From Ascarosepion bandense (lineage: Eukaryota > Mollusca > Cephalopoda > Sepiida > Sepiidae): DNA of 64,000 nucleotides. The translations under genes and the position numbers were made by a program. Of the stretch, positions 10,381 through 21,219 are shown piece after piece. How positions within the stretch are numbered: the stretch's first letter is position 1; each line of letters opens with the position of its first letter. The DNA lies in contig JBBBDQ010000191.1 of assembly GCA_037127315.1 (NCBI GenBank), positions 16,601,001-16,665,000 on the forward strand, read 5' to 3'. The notes under the pieces were generated by a model, which was not told where the DNA came from, did not search any database, and saw only the letters and a program-made list of their open reading frames with translations.

Positions 10381-10424
10381 AGAAGAAAGTTAAAGGTCAT
10401 TGTTTATATGTTTAGGACTTGTAT

Positions 10425-10562
10425 ATACATGTGCGTTGTGGTGCGGTGCGTATCGAAGCGTCAATGGCAACTTAGTGCAGGAAAAATCTTCTGCCAAGTC
10501 AGTCATGCCTCTTTCGAGATATGATCATCCAATCGTGTATCCCGTATGGCACATAACTAGCT
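10425..10562 (+). mobile_element. Family A SINE with central deletion
   Basis: Starts ATGTGCGTTGTGGTGCGG, then jumps from TATCGAAGCG straight to TCAATGGCAACTTAGTGCAG. It continues through the tail hairpin (CTCTTTCGAGATATGATCAT) to CCCGTATGGCACATAACTAG. The B-box and central domain are deleted. Confidence 0.75.
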
Positions 10563-10649
10563 ATATTCATGTGCCTTTTCTGTTAAGGAATCTGATTAAA
10601 AAACAAAACAAGAAAAAAACGGTACTTCAAAAGATTAGTTTAACATTCA

Positions 10650-10925
10650 AAACACAGATTCAGTCAGTTAAATGCCATACGTGATAGACTCTTTGGGCGA
10701 TCATGTCTCGAAAGAGACATGACTAACTGGACAGAAGATTATCCCGCAGTAGGTTGCCATTGCTTTCTGCGGTAGACTGGTTGCCAGCCAAAGCTATACA
10801 ACCCAATCTGTCTAATTATTTAACCTATAACTGGAGGGAAGAGACGGATTAATACTTTTCTTAAGGATATTTGTGCGTAAGTGAATGTAAAGAATTCAAT
10901 TCGAATTCGAATTCGGCACCCCGAG
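10650..10925 (-). mobile_element. Family A SINE, minus strand
   Basis: From the left it reads CAGTCAGTTAAATGCCATAC, CATGTCTCGAAAGAGACATG (perfect hairpin), ATCCCGCAGTAGGTTGCCAT, GACGGATTAATACTTTTC and GAATTCGAATTCGGCACCCC. The 5' tRNA-like part is cut short beyond the B-box at about 10925, where LINE sequence begins. Confidence 0.8.
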
Positions 10926-11575
10926 ATTAGCAACCCCAAAATCAATCCAGTATAAAAAGCTAAGTATTTAGGATTTGTTTTAACAGAGGAAGGAAAATGC
11001 GACACCGAAATCCGATGTCACATTGGAATAGCAAAAGATGCATTGCTAAATTTAAGCAAAGTATTAAGAAACAGGAAAATTTCATTCGAAACAAATAAAG
11101 GATTTATGAACTGATGTGTAATATCGGGTCTACTTTATAAAAGGGAATCCCAGACAATCTCCTCATAGATACAGAAGAGACCTTATACAACATAAATGTA
11201 GTTCTACAGAAGAATGCTGGCTGAACACGTGGACTGAACACGGGCAAAGTTTTAGAGAAAATAAAAACAAAAAGGACACTTAAATGAGAAAGAGATAACT
11301 GAAATTCGTAGGGTACATAATGAGGAAAAAGGGCTTGGAAAATTTGACACTCATAAGAAATACTGGAGGCAAGAGATAGAGGGAAGAGCAGAACATAACA
11401 TACCTAACCATATTGTGTAAATGATTGGTAGAACAGGGATTAGGAAAGATAGCAAAAATGCAAACGCTACAACAGATAGGAAACTGTGGTGACTCATGAT
11501 TAGCCAAGGAATACGGCACATAGAAGAAGATGGAGAAGGACTTGAGATGATATAATTTTATGAACCGTGAAACAA
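10926..11575 (+). mobile_element. RTE/BovB-like LINE ORF2 C-terminal region
   Basis: The frame reads KYLGFVLTEEGKCDTEIRCH, then IGIAKDALLNLSKVLRNRKI, then SFETNKGF with a stop. Later segments correspond to the 'FYRRML' and 'NEEKGLGKFDTHKK' (consensus MRKEGLENLTL) blocks, with frameshifts. This is the segment after the RT catalytic core of RTE-type endonuclease/reverse transcriptases. The 3' untranslated region has GGCACATAGAAGAAGATGG at about 11515. The same region is found at 31200 and, on the minus strand, at 27520 and 39290. Confidence 0.75.
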
Positions 11576-11580
11576 AGAAA

Positions 11581-11582
11581 CA

Positions 11583-11641
<59 letters not shown>
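11581..11641. repeat. (TA)n microsatellite
   Basis: About 29 TA units. Confidence 0.95.
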
Positions 11642-11643
<2 letters not shown>

Positions 11644-11759
11644 CCCAAGGTTGTCAGAGATGCGATTGAAAATATTTTATGAATTTATTTTTGTCTAGCA
11701 TTCAAATGGAGAGAGGAGTATTTAATTAAAGAACGATGCTTCTTACTGTAAAGAGATTC

Positions 11760-12059
11760 TTATGAGCCATGATACAGCGAAACGGGACTGTCTGAGCACT
11801 CTGGAGAAATGGTAGACTTTTAAACAGTAGCTACTCACCACTATTACGCATCGTTCATCAGTAATGAATTAAATACTCGGCTACTGGCGTGTATATAACA
11901 CGCTAAAACCTGCTTCCTCTACCGTGCGCCGATAGCCTAGAGGTAAAATCTCCGACTGATGTCAAATTGGTAAGGTTTCAATGAATGCTGGCTGGAAGCA
12001 ATCGAATGTCTCACCGTACTGATGAGCTGTGATATAGGGAAACAGGACTATCTGCTGAT

Positions 12060-12065
<6 letters not shown>
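11760..12065 (+). mobile_element. tRNA-derived SINE, family B
   Basis: Begins with an extra partial copy of the body (GAGCCATGATACAGCGAAAC). The 5' region follows (GGTAGACTTTTAAACAGTAGC, TTCATCAGTAATGAATTA), then the tRNA-like head with GATAGCCTAGAGGTAAAATC and GGTTTCAATGAATGC, and the body. It ends CTGATGACTA into (TA)n at 12063-12091. Confidence 0.8.
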
Positions 12066-12094
<29 letters not shown>

Positions 12095-12269
12095 TTAGGT
12101 TAGAACATGTGCAAACCAAACTACAAAATTGTACATTTTGTTTTGACATGAAAGAATAATGTGTTATATAAATATATATGACGATCCAATGAGGTAGGAA
12201 TCATTCATCATGCAATGGTATCTTAGTTCGCTGTATAGACCTACAGACGCTAAATATCCGATACTGAAG

Positions 12270-12640
12270 TGTCTTCCTTGACAAATATTCTTCTTCCATG
12301 TGCCGCGTCCCATCAGTACGGAGACGATACTGGCCTGCCACATCTCTCTGTCCCCTTAGAGCACTTAACAGCCTTTCTCATACTACTCGTCCAAAACCCT
12401 GCTTTGACATCTATTTTCTCAGGCCCATCAAATATGTCATATATTACTTTCCCCTGTCTCACTTTGCTTCTATCTGACCTTTGAATATCTGATTCTCCAA
12501 GCCCTCCTTCCTCATTACATGTCCCAGAAACCTCAGCTGTCTTTTTCTGATGTTAAGAATAAGTTTCGTTTTCGTTTTTATCCCTGTTGCTAACATGTTC
12601 GGTATATGGTAACCCCACTGTAGAACCACATTTCGTTTGC
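12270..12640 (-). mobile_element. RTE-like LINE 3' region, decayed
   Basis: The left edge has CTTCTTCCATGTGCCGCGTCC, the 3' UTR block seen in the other relics. Minus-strand reading at 12560-12480 gives a version of 'KRQLRFLGHVMRKEGLEN'. Frameshifts are frequent. Confidence 0.6.
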
Positions 12641-12700
12641 TTCCAGTCTTCCCCCCCCATATATATATATATATATATATTATATTTATATTTTTATATA

Positions 12701-13584
12701 CGAGGATCAGTCAATAAATAAGGTGAATTTTTCGATATAAGGACTTCTAATATAGATAGAAGCTTAGTTTTATTTTTAATTTTTTAACGTAGTCTCCCAG
12801 CAGTGTCACACACTTTTCCCACCTGTGCACAATCTTCTGTATTCCCTCAGCGTAATAATCTTTGGACTGATGTCTCAGCCAGTCGCTAACAGCATTTTTG
12901 ACTTCATCGTTACTTTCAAACTTTGTGCCTTTCTTGAACGCTTTCAAGGGACCAAACATGTGAAAGTCTGAAGAAGCGAGGTCTGGGCTGTAAGGGTAAT
13001 GAGGGAGCTGTTCCCAGCCCAGCTCGTTGATGGTCTGCACCGTTTGGGCTGCTGTGTGAGCTGACCTTCGAGTAGGCAAGGTCATCATAGACATTTTTGT
13101 GTGCTGTCCCAGCAGATAGGCTCACAATCCTTGCAATTACACCTACTGTCACCTTTCTGTCAGACTGAATGAGGTCATTGACTGATTCGAACACCTCAGG
13201 AGACCTCCCTTCTGTAAGCCTCCTAGGCCTGTTTTCATCCCCAACACTGCTCCGTCTTCTATAAACAATTTAGCTCACTTGTATACATTTTTTGGCTGAA
13301 ACATGTGGCACCATAAACAGTTGACATTCTCCTATGAATTTCAACTGGTTTGCACCCTTCAGTAACCAAAAACTTGATAAGTGACCTCTGTTCAATCCTG
13401 TAGCATGCTTCTTGGTTGGCCATCTTTGTTAATCTCTAAAACTCTCAAATATTTTTTCAATCTGCAAAAAAAATTTAAATCTCTTTGGAAAAGAAGTAAA
13501 GGAAAAAAATTACAAAAGTAAGCTTCTATATGTATTAGAAGACCTTATACCGAAAAATTCACCTTATTTATTGAATGACCTTCG
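12701..13584 (-). mobile_element. mariner-like transposon with intact TIRs, internally deleted
   Basis: Terminal inverted repeats of about 52 bp (12701-12752 and 13533-13584) share TCAATAAATAAGGTGAATTT and ATAAGG-CTTCTAATA with few mismatches. TA flanks both ends (12699-12700 and 13585-13586). At 884 bp it is shorter than the usual 1.3 kb. The enclosed minus-strand transposase lacks its middle. The element could be moved only by a transposase supplied elsewhere. Confidence 0.9.
12747..13423 (-). pseudogene. mariner transposase, central catalytic part deleted
   Basis: The start ATG at 13421-13423 opens MANQEACYRIEQRSLIKFLV, then PVEIHRRMSTVYGATCFS, the N-terminal helix-turn-helix. A second HTH-like stretch follows (VNDLIQSDRKVTVGVIARIV). 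A deletion and frameshift then join this to the C-terminus, LGWEQLPHYPYSPDLASSDF with the last catalytic D of the DD34D triad, ending GDYVKKLKIK. The region with the first two catalytic aspartates is missing. The remnant is about 225 codons against about 345 for an intact enzyme. Confidence 0.85.
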
Positions 13585-13594
13585 TATGTATATA

Positions 13595-13847
13595 TACAGC
13601 AATTTAACGTATATATATATATGACGAAATTTTGACATAATCCGTTACGAACAGATTAACTCCGACATAATTCTAATTTATTTGTTTAAATATTATTTTT
13701 AATGGATATTTGTAATTGAGTAAATACTCTGTTTCTATAATTAAACGGTATATTTATTTACATCTACCGGCTTGAATAATGAGGAATTCTTGTTATGAAA
13801 TTATGTGTTCTCTGGCAGAATTCACCATTAAAGATAATGTTCAAACA

Positions 13848-13897
<50 letters not shown>

Positions 13898-13952
13898 CTA
13901 TTTGATAAATATATGTCTATTTATCTATCTATATTTCTCAATTTATGAATTT

Positions 13953-14008
<56 letters not shown>

Positions 14009-14058
14009 AAAATTATTTAATTACTTAGATTTGGTTATGATTAAATTAAAATAATACA
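13595..14058. repeat. AT-rich DNA with (TA)n and (TATC)n
   Basis: No gene. TA units at 13853-13893 and TATC units at 13950-14010 dominate; the rest is unassigned AT-rich sequence. Confidence 0.7.
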
Positions 14059-14213
14059 AAGTTGTATTAAAAAGTGTTCAATACAATCATATTGTAGAAC
14101 ATTTGAATATTTTTCATTTGTAAACGTGTTATTACCAAGGTTTCTACCATCTGGTGTCTACTATTTGAAGACATCAAATGGTAGAAACCTGGGTTGCGTA
14201 ATAGCACGTTTAT
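14059..14213. repeat. Inverted repeat, about 45-bp arms
   Basis: GTAAACGTGTTATTACCAAG-GTTTCTACCATCTGGTG (about 14120-14157) pairs with CATCAAATGGTAGAAACCTG-GGTTGCGTAATAGCACGTTT (about 14172-14211) around a short loop. The left flank (ACAAAGTTGTATTAAAAAG, TTGTAGAACATTTGAATATT) also occurs, inverted, beside the palindrome at 18803, so both belong to one family. Confidence 0.75.
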
Positions 14214-14218
14214 AAATA

Positions 14219-14264
14219 CACACACACACACACACACACATACACACACACACACCCACACACC

Positions 14265-14300
<36 letters not shown>
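14219..14300. repeat. (CA)n-(TA)n microsatellite
   Basis: CA units to 14273, then TA units to 14300. Confidence 0.95.
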
Positions 14301-14301
<1 letters not shown>

Positions 14302-15169
14302 CTGATCTCAAATCTTCATAAAGGGTTTGTTGTGAAATCGTCGAATCACGTTGCCTTGAAAATCAGCATTTCCTTTAACGTTCCCTTGAAAAAAAAAGCT
14401 CTGACATCAGTGGGATACATACTACTATTTAATCATAATGTCGACTGAAAAATCTAAGCAATATGTTTGAATTCATTCTATCAAGCATTAATTAATTTTA
14501 TTTTTGCTTGTATTTAATTTTTTGTATTCGTTTATTTTATCACAAATATTAAACCTTCTTTTTTTTTTCTTTTGTTTTTTTTACTCACCTTGCTTTTTTT
14601 TTTTTTGGCCGAAGTAGTATGACAGTTTTCCTGGACACGAACATTCAGGTGCCAATTATTCGAATGTCATCAGAGGCTTATTATCTTGTTTTTGATTAGC
14701 TTACAAGCGATCATAAAATGACGGTGTAAAGGATTAAAAAAAACACACTAAACGCAATGATTAGATCAGAGATACTTTCAAATATTAATGTAATGAACGC
14801 GTACTCATATAATTATTGAGTTACTTGCTACAGAATCAGATTAATAACTTCGATCGAACATTTTAAACTAGCAAAATCTAAGCAAGATAGATTTCTTTCG
14901 GATAACGCTATGCTAGACTCCATAATACGAATAAATGTATGCACTTTTGCAAGTATAAATCAATCTGTCCTACAAAAGAGTACCTATAAAAGCATACATA
15001 TCATACGATAACTATTAAATAAGACATTTCGTCGTCTACTCTGAAAGTTGCCCCATTACTCTATTAGGCATAAGTAAATTTGTTCAATTAATAAAATATT
15101 TTAAGAAGGCTTGTGACATTTTAACGCTTTCTTAAAAGTCCTAGTTTATACAAAAATATGTGAAAAATT
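14301..15169. other. AT-rich DNA, nothing recognised
   Basis: No repeat match within the window and no ORF with a family motif. Confidence 0.4.
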
Positions 15170-15400
15170 ATCTTCTGCCTCTTCTGTGTGCAGTGTCCAT
15201 TCAAGACTCTCTACAACTTCCTATCCTTTTTAGCTCTTAGTAAAGTTTGTCTTTGTTTGCTTTCTCTCTTAGTCCTTGTTCTGACGAACATTTTCACAAG
15301 CTAGTTAACCGGTTTATGCGCTGTTTTCCTCTGTACGTCTTACTTTCAATATGACCTATGAGTAGACCTATGAGTATTTAAGGAGTATTCAATATGACCT
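15170..15400 (-). mobile_element. RTE-like LINE 3' fragment
   Basis: Opens CTTCTGCCTCTTCTGTGTGC like the LINE 3' end at 2485 and 27520. It includes ACCGGTTTATGCGCTGTTTT, then CCTCTGTACGTCTTACTTTC, the antisense of the ORF2 C-terminal region. A short duplication (CCTATGAGTA, 15355-15380) follows. Confidence 0.5.
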
Positions 15401-15431
15401 AGGAGTCTCAAATTGTATTTCTTTCCTTATT

Positions 15432-15945
15432 AGGTTCTGGGCATGACGGTAAACTGCATCCGGTAGCAAGGCCTCTGATTAGGAGGTTGTGAGGTGCATG
15501 AAACCACCTCTTAATTGCTGTTGTTCCCAGGTCCACCCTGACCCAGAGTGGTAGTACCTGTTAGGGTCTCAGCTATGGGCAAATAGTTAACCCCCAAACT
15601 GGATCAAAACTCTATGAAAGTATAAAATAGACATTTTTAGAAATATATACATAAAAATAGTCTTTTATAGAAAAATATACATTTTTGAAGGAAAAATATT
15701 ACCAACAATACATTTTTGAACAAAACAATTATTCACAGCAAAACATTTTTTAATACAAAGCTAGAAGACATTTTCAGTTTTCTAAAATAAAAAAGAATTG
15801 AAAACAAACTATTTTCATTAAAATCTGACTAAATCAACCTTCTCACTATAACCGAAGATTTAAAAATACCTTAAAACCCCACCTTTTTGGTATTAAATAA
15901 CTCACAGATGTGTTGATATGCTATTAAACAAAACTCAAACTCAAA
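15432..15945 (+). mobile_element. Interspersed repeat, family C (SINE- or LINE-tail-like)
   Basis: Conserved blocks are CTGGGCATGACGGTAAACTG, GGTTGTGAGGTGCATG, CCACCTCTTAATTGCTGTTG, ACCTGTTAGGGTCTCAGCTA and TGGGCAAATAGTTA. An A-rich region with repeated ATACATTTTTGAA-type units follows, ending AAATAACTCACAGATGTGTT-GATATGC. The end matches the 3' tail of the 5S-tRNA SINE. Other copies are at 19308, 46369 and 57226. No pol III head was found. Confidence 0.75.
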
Positions 15946-15984
15946 TTCCCCGTCATTTTGTCCCAGCAGCTTCAACTGTCTATA

Positions 15985-16275
15985 TATATATATTGGGCAC
16001 TCTTGAAGAATGGTAGACTTTGCCAAAAAAAAAAAACAAAAAACAGTAGCTACTCTAGCATCTACGAATCGATCATTCAGTAATGAATTACAGCACTCTA
16101 ACTACTGGCGTATGATACATCATATGCTAAAAGTCTGCCTCTTCTACCGAGCTAGAGGTAGAATCGCCGACTGACGCCAATTCGGATGGGTTTCAATCCT
16201 GGGTAAAAGCAATCGGATGTCTAACCGTAATGATGAGCTTTGATACAGCGAAACAGATCTGTCTGCGGATGACTA
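15985..16275 (+). mobile_element. tRNA-derived SINE, family B
   Basis: Contains GGGCACTCTTGAAGAATGGT, the 5' region AACAGTAGCTACTCTAGC, the head (GAGCTAGAGGTAGAATCGCC, GGTTTCAATCC) and the body to CTGCGGATGACTA, followed by a short TA run. Confidence 0.8.
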
Positions 16276-16289
16276 TATATATATATAGA

Positions 16290-16570
16290 GAGAGAGTATT
16301 GCGGTAGCAGATAATTATCTAAACATATATTGTTAGAAAAATAGATAATGAATATCTATTATGCTTAATCTTGAGCTGTTCAGAAATTGTCCAACATTTG
16401 GATATATTTGTAATAAGCTGGTTCTAAGATATAGGGTCACATGAGCCATCTTTAGAGTGATTGTAGAGACGTTAACATAAAGATGTCCACCATCAAAGAA
16501 TAAATTTTTCTTGTGTTGACGTAAAACACTGCTATTTGCTGATAACAGTCACCGATCCTGTTTCAGTATT
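16290..16570. mobile_element. Foldback-family copy, one arm plus loop
   Basis: Shares GGTAGCAGATAATTATCTAA, AATGAATATCTATTATGCTT, CAACATTTGGATAT, GGTTCTAAG and ATGAGCCATCTTTAGAG with the foldback at 5360. The second arm is missing. Confidence 0.65.
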
Positions 16571-16689
16571 GTTAACAGTAATAAGTTTATTGATATGTTT
16601 TTTTAAGTTGGGAGGTAGTATTTCAAATTTAATTAGTTTTTTTAAATTTATTGTGATAGTTTAAAATAGCCTGTAATTTGGAGTGGTAC

Positions 16690-16780
16690 TCATGTTTGTT
16701 TAAAATAACAAATGTATTAACATTATCAACACGTCGGATGACAATACTTTTGTTATTTTTTAGTTTTCTTCTTGAGGGAA
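16690..16780 (-). pseudogene. Possible Penelope-like reverse-transcriptase fragment
   Basis: Minus-strand frame NKSIVIRRVDNVNTFVILNK-HEYH resembles the 'I-I-ADK-VVI-D-YI' box near the N-terminus of Penelope-like RTs. About 25 codons only, so the call is weak. Confidence 0.35.
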
Positions 16781-17056
16781 CTAGAGGGAAAAATACTTGT
16801 AATTTCTATCTCATTATTTATCTATTCCTACATTCTAAAGAAGCAAATCCCAACAGAAAAAATTGCGACACACACACCTTTATTTTATTTTGCTGGTCAC
16901 ATAACGCATTAAAACATAATGTTTCTCATGTAACAATCGTGTGTATAACATTCCAAAACTTTCCTTCGCAATGCCATATGTGTGTACAAATTTATATATA
17001 TTTTTTTTGCATTGATCAGTTCCTATTTACAGTTTACTCTTTTTCTTATTTATAAA

Positions 17057-17563
17057 CAAGCAGTAGAGCCAGGCTTTGCTCGGTTGTAACGAAAGTTTTA
17101 AAATTAATTCATGGTCCTGGAGCTCAGACTCTTTGGACGTTGGCACGAAACACTAAAAAGCAATAGTTGTTTCCAGTTAAAGCGAAACTGTAGACTGAAA
17201 GAAAAATGAATGGATATAAGTCAAATTTTGATTTCCTGGTATCGATATCAAATAAGTTTTTTCGTCGAGAACTGCAACCTTGAAACTTCTGAATATCGTT
17301 TCTTATGTCTTTTTCTATGAGTGTATCAAATTTGATTAAAATCGGACTACTAAATCTATAATCCGATTTTTTCGATTATCGATTTTTGATATTTATCTGG
17401 GGTACCTCGACACAAAACCTAGCTAAGAACACTCGCAGATGCTTATAGTACAACTGTGTAAATTTTCAAGAAAATCGGTTCAGCCGTTTCGGAGTCTATA
17501 GGTAACGGACACACAGACAGACACATACACACAGACAAAGTTCCATTTATAAATAAGTTTAGA
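17057..17563 (-). mobile_element. Helitron-like element, family H1
   Basis: On the minus strand it begins TCTAAACTTATTTATAAATG at 17563. It runs through TGTGTGTCTGTGTGTCCGTT, CCGAAACGGCTGAACCGATT, TCGAGGTACCCCAGATAAAT and ends near a G/C hairpin (here degraded: CCGAGCAAAGCCTGGCTC) with CTTG at 17057. The usual features of Helitrons (5' TC, 3' hairpin plus CTRR, no target duplication) are clearer in other copies. No Rep/helicase coding region is present; the copy is non-autonomous. Confidence 0.65.
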
Positions 17564-17866
17564 CTAGATAGTTTTCTGTTGATTATTGAATGCCTTCATG
17601 AATGAGTTTGTAAATATTGCGATGTTTGCATCAAAATGAGGGAGAAGATTTCAGCGGAGATCAAATGCTGTCAAGAAGAAACAATCGGAGAAAACTCTAC
17701 AAAACACTCGTTTTGTGAAGTCATGTGTGTGTGAGAGAGTTTTCTTTTTTTTTGTTTTTGCTAATCTCTGATCTTTCATTACTTTTAAACATCTCTCTTT
17801 TTTTCTAGACTTGCATCGCTCTCAGTATTATGCTGTTATTTCAGGTTCAATCCCTACTCACTGCCG

Positions 17867-18170
17867 GACTTACGGTCATATCACGCTAAACACCGTTTCT
17901 CGTACGGTCATTGAAGTTAAGCAACGTGCGGGAGGTGTAATGGATAACTGTTCGGAAATGGAAATCAGAGAACCAAATTTCAATTCCAGTCGGGTTCTTT
18001 CGAGTCATATTCACTTAGGTACCTTGAAAAAGGTATGAATCTACTATTTCTATCCCAGCTATGAGTAAATCATTATAATTTCCAAGAATTATTTTTACGG
18101 TCTAAAAGTATTTTCTGGCTTTAAGTTGATAATCAGTAAAAGAAAGATCGATCAATGAAAAACCTATGTA
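17867..18170 (+). mobile_element. 5S-tRNA SINE with shortened 5S part
   Basis: The 5S-like segment runs GACTTACGGTCATATCACGC to TTGAAGTTAAGCAACGT (17930) and then jumps directly to the tRNA-like GGAGGTGTAATGGATAACTG. The 3' half of the 5S unit is deleted. The tail has ATCCCAGCTATGAGTAAAT and CTGGCTTTAAGTTGATAATC. Confidence 0.7.
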
Positions 18171-18802
18171 TTGCTACTTGGATATAGTTTTCATGTTTGC
18201 TATTTTTTCTTATTTATTAAGAATGTTTGTGCCGATTAGTGAATGTTCTCAGGACAATGCCCATACGCATTTATATGCTTGTATCGACGCAAAAGAAATG
18301 ATTCCAACAAAGGTTAAAGTTATATAATGTTAACACAAATGTAAAAGGAATAACTGTCTTTTTAACACATTTTTTGAAAGAGGTTTACGTTGGTTAAACA
18401 ATGCTGCATAATTGCCGTCTGGCCATCACTAGCTTCATCTAAGTTTCGTGTCTTTTTAATACGTTGGATGAGAATGGCTTTGATATCCTTTGTATGTCTT
18501 AACAAGGTTTCTGTTTTTAAAGTCCATTTCAGTCCCTGTACTCAGAATAAATTTTTATCACTTAAGTTAGTAGATGAATGGATCTGTTTGTTTTGCCGAT
18601 GTTTAACAGCATATCAACTCCATAGGGTCATTTAAGGCCAAAATTTAATTCTCTTGTTAGCTTTGAAGTAACAACAATATAGTATATTATATTCTACTTT
18701 CACAGTTGAATACATCGTAGAAGATACCCAGTTTTTGTGTATATACATATTTTTGCGGACATAATTACTAAGTGGTGATAGTGGTGATATATATGTATAT
18801 AT
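18171..18802. other. Unassigned DNA
   Basis: An 81-codon plus-strand frame (18390-18635) has no motif I recognise. Nothing else supported. Confidence 0.35.
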
Positions 18803-18843
18803 TTCATTTGTCAACGAGTCATAATGACTCGTTGACAAATGAA
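18803..18843. repeat. Perfect 20-bp palindrome
   Basis: Arm TTCATTTGTCAACGAGTCAT (18803-18822), one central A (18823), and its exact reverse complement (18824-18843). It would form a cruciform or a 20-bp hairpin. The flank to about 18890 matches the inverted repeat at 14059. Confidence 0.95.
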
Positions 18844-18925
18844 GAGTATTCAAAAGTTCTACAACATAATTTTTAATACAACTCTGTACTGGTCTAATTT
18901 ATTATGACCAAAAACTAAGTAATTA

Positions 18926-18932
<7 letters not shown>

Positions 18933-18974
<42 letters not shown>
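18933..18974. repeat. (TA)n microsatellite next to SINE
   Basis: About 21 TA units ending at the 3' end of the minus-strand family-B SINE. Confidence 0.95.
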
Positions 18975-18977
<3 letters not shown>

Positions 18978-19205
18978 ATCCGCAGACAGATCTGTTTCGC
19001 TGTATCACAACTCATCAGTACTGTTAGACATCCGATTGCTTTTAACCCAGGATTGAAACCCGACCGAATTGGCGTCAGTCGGCGATTCGACCTCTGAGCT
19101 ATGGGCGCTCGGTAAAAGGAGCCAACCTTTTAGCGTATGATGTAACATACACCAGTAACTAGAGTGATCTAATTCATTACTGAATGGGCGTATGCTGTAG
19201 TCGAG
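18975..19205 (-). mobile_element. tRNA-derived SINE, family B
   Basis: Reads GTCATCCGCAGACAGATCTG, TGTATCACAACTCATCAGTA, GGATTGAAACC (B-box complement), GGCGTCAGTCGGCGATTCGA and CTCTGAGCTATGGGCGCTCG (A-box complement). Confidence 0.85.
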
Positions 19206-19307
19206 TTGAAATTATATTTTGGACCACAGTTTAGTTTCTTTATGGAATTATAGAATATTTTATGGATTAATGTCATAGATATTCTTTCATGTTAGTTGTT
19301 TAATTGA

Positions 19308-20015
19308 TTGTGTTTAGTGGCAAATCAACACCTCTATGGGTTATTTCATGCTGGAATCTAAATAATTTGAACACAATTGTATGCCTTCACCTACGGATAA
19401 AATGTATTACTGATCTTTTTGTTCTAACAATATATTATTGGTATATTTTTATATAAAAATATATCGTTGGTATTTTTACTATAAGAATGTATTTTCATAC
19501 TTTCATAGTGTTTTATTTGGGGATCCACTATTTACTCAAATCTTGGATCCTAACAGGTGCTACCAGACCGGGTCAGAGTAGACCTATCAAGAACAAAAAT
19601 TAAGAGGTGATTCCACGTTCATCATAACCTCTAATCTACCTTGTTGCCGGATGTACACTACCGGCCATAATTATTAGGTCACCCCATTTTTTTAAAACGT
19701 GATGTATTCCATACAATGGTTCTTTTGTCATTATTACTTCGTAAAATTTTATAAGGCAGCCAGGAAGCCTTTGCTTTTGGCTGACCATTAAGAATAAGAG
19801 ACTAGCATCGGGAAGAGAGCACAAGCTGGACACCAGAACAGTTCATTTGTTGCACATGTTATTGTGCAGTATTAACAAAAGAACAATTCTGTTTTCATTT
19901 AGAATTATCCACTTAGAAATAAATAGTAAAAATAGTATGAAATACATTTTTCTTTAAAAACTGGGGTGGCCTAATAATTATGGCCGGTAGTGTAGTTTAT
20001 TATCATACCCAGAAC
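19308..20015 (-). mobile_element. Family C repeat split by a MITE
   Basis: The tail (GGCAAATCAACACCTCTATG-GGTTATTT) lies at the left. The body includes AACAGGTGCTACCAGACC and AATTAAGAGGTGATTCCACG. At GTTGCCGGATG the sequence is interrupted by a 337-bp MITE (19656-19992) and resumes as GTTTATTATCATACCCAG. The uninterrupted copy at 57740-57776 reads GGATGCAGTTTACCCTCATACC here, so the insertion point is exact. Confidence 0.8.
19656..19992. mobile_element. TA-targeting MITE (337 bp)
   Basis: Terminal inverted repeats: left CACTACCGGCCATAATTATT-AGG and right (reverse complement) CACTACCGGCCATAATTATT-AGG, followed by CCACCCC-type sequence. TA at 19654-19655 and 19993-19994 is the target duplication. 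No transposase. A second copy is at 25223. Confidence 0.9.
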
Positions 20016-20998
20016 TTAGCTAGACTTAGAATGTCTTCTATTGCACGTGGGTTAGCAATTGTCTAATATTGTCAGAGTGCTCAAATATAATGACCTTGTT
20101 TCATATTAATGTGTACTTATTAAATAACCATTTAGGCAATTTTAACAAATTCAAAAAGAAAAAATATTATAATAAAAAAAACGAAAAATCACGATTTAAA
20201 AAATAATTTAGAACCGACAACAATTCAGTCGAATATCGATAATAAACAAATACAAATATTTTTATACTGCCTATAAGTGAACAATGAATCTGAAATAAAA
20301 AAAATAGATACAAATAAAATAATTGAACAGAGCAAAAATGCAAATCCTTCTTCTAGAAACAAAAAACAAAAAAAAGATGAACAAAAGAGGACACCAACAG
20401 GTTAATAGGTTAAAGGTTGAAAAAGTAAAGGTTTTGTAGGGTCAATTTCTGATTGGGCCCTCCACCGGAAACAGTCAGGCCATGTGGCATCTTAAATGTA
20501 ATCTGTAAGAAATTAGGCAACCTCGATGAAACAAGATGTCTGGCATTTTTCTCGGCATGATTCGGGGTGGCGGCTTAATAGTCCTGGGTATCATCTTTCT
20601 TGTCTTCGAATACCTCTGCTTTCCTTATTCCATTACTCTTTTTACTTTCCGCACTGTTAACCCTTTAATTACCAGTGTGTTTTCACAAGAACTCGTTGTA
20701 TGTGAATAGAAACTAAATGTAGAAAGATTTCAGCACATACTTAACTGAAGAAACAGTATTTTTTATTTTCAGATATTCGTATTACGCGAGACCTCTTGTC
20801 ATGGATCTCTGTGCATTATTAATTGCTATTGTGATTTCAGTTTTGGCAGGGTACTCTGCGTATTTGGCCCTTTGACAGATTAAGTCAAACTCGCCTATCG
20901 ATACAAATGGAATTGGCGTGAAGCTTTCATATCATTTATTGGCCTAATTAGTAATACATTCGTATTTAAGATGTTCCTTAAACTAAAACTAGAAAATA
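20016..20998. other. Unassigned AT-rich DNA
   Basis: No repeat match or coding motif seen. Confidence 0.4.
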
Positions 20999-21172
20999 TT
21001 AGCAGTATAGCCCGGCGTTGATCGGGTGTAATGAAAAAATAATCCATGGCCCTGGAGCTCAGACTCAGCCTAAAGAATATTTATGTGAATTTGGTGAGAA
21101 TCGGATAAAAATTGTGGATTTGTATAAAGGACATACAGACAGATAAGCAGACACACACATTAACATCTTGCC

Positions 21173-21219
<47 letters not shown>

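Noticed and set aside
18390..18635. 81-codon ORF resembling a retroelement protein
   Set aside because: Only vague similarity in mind and no conserved block can be pointed to on either strand.
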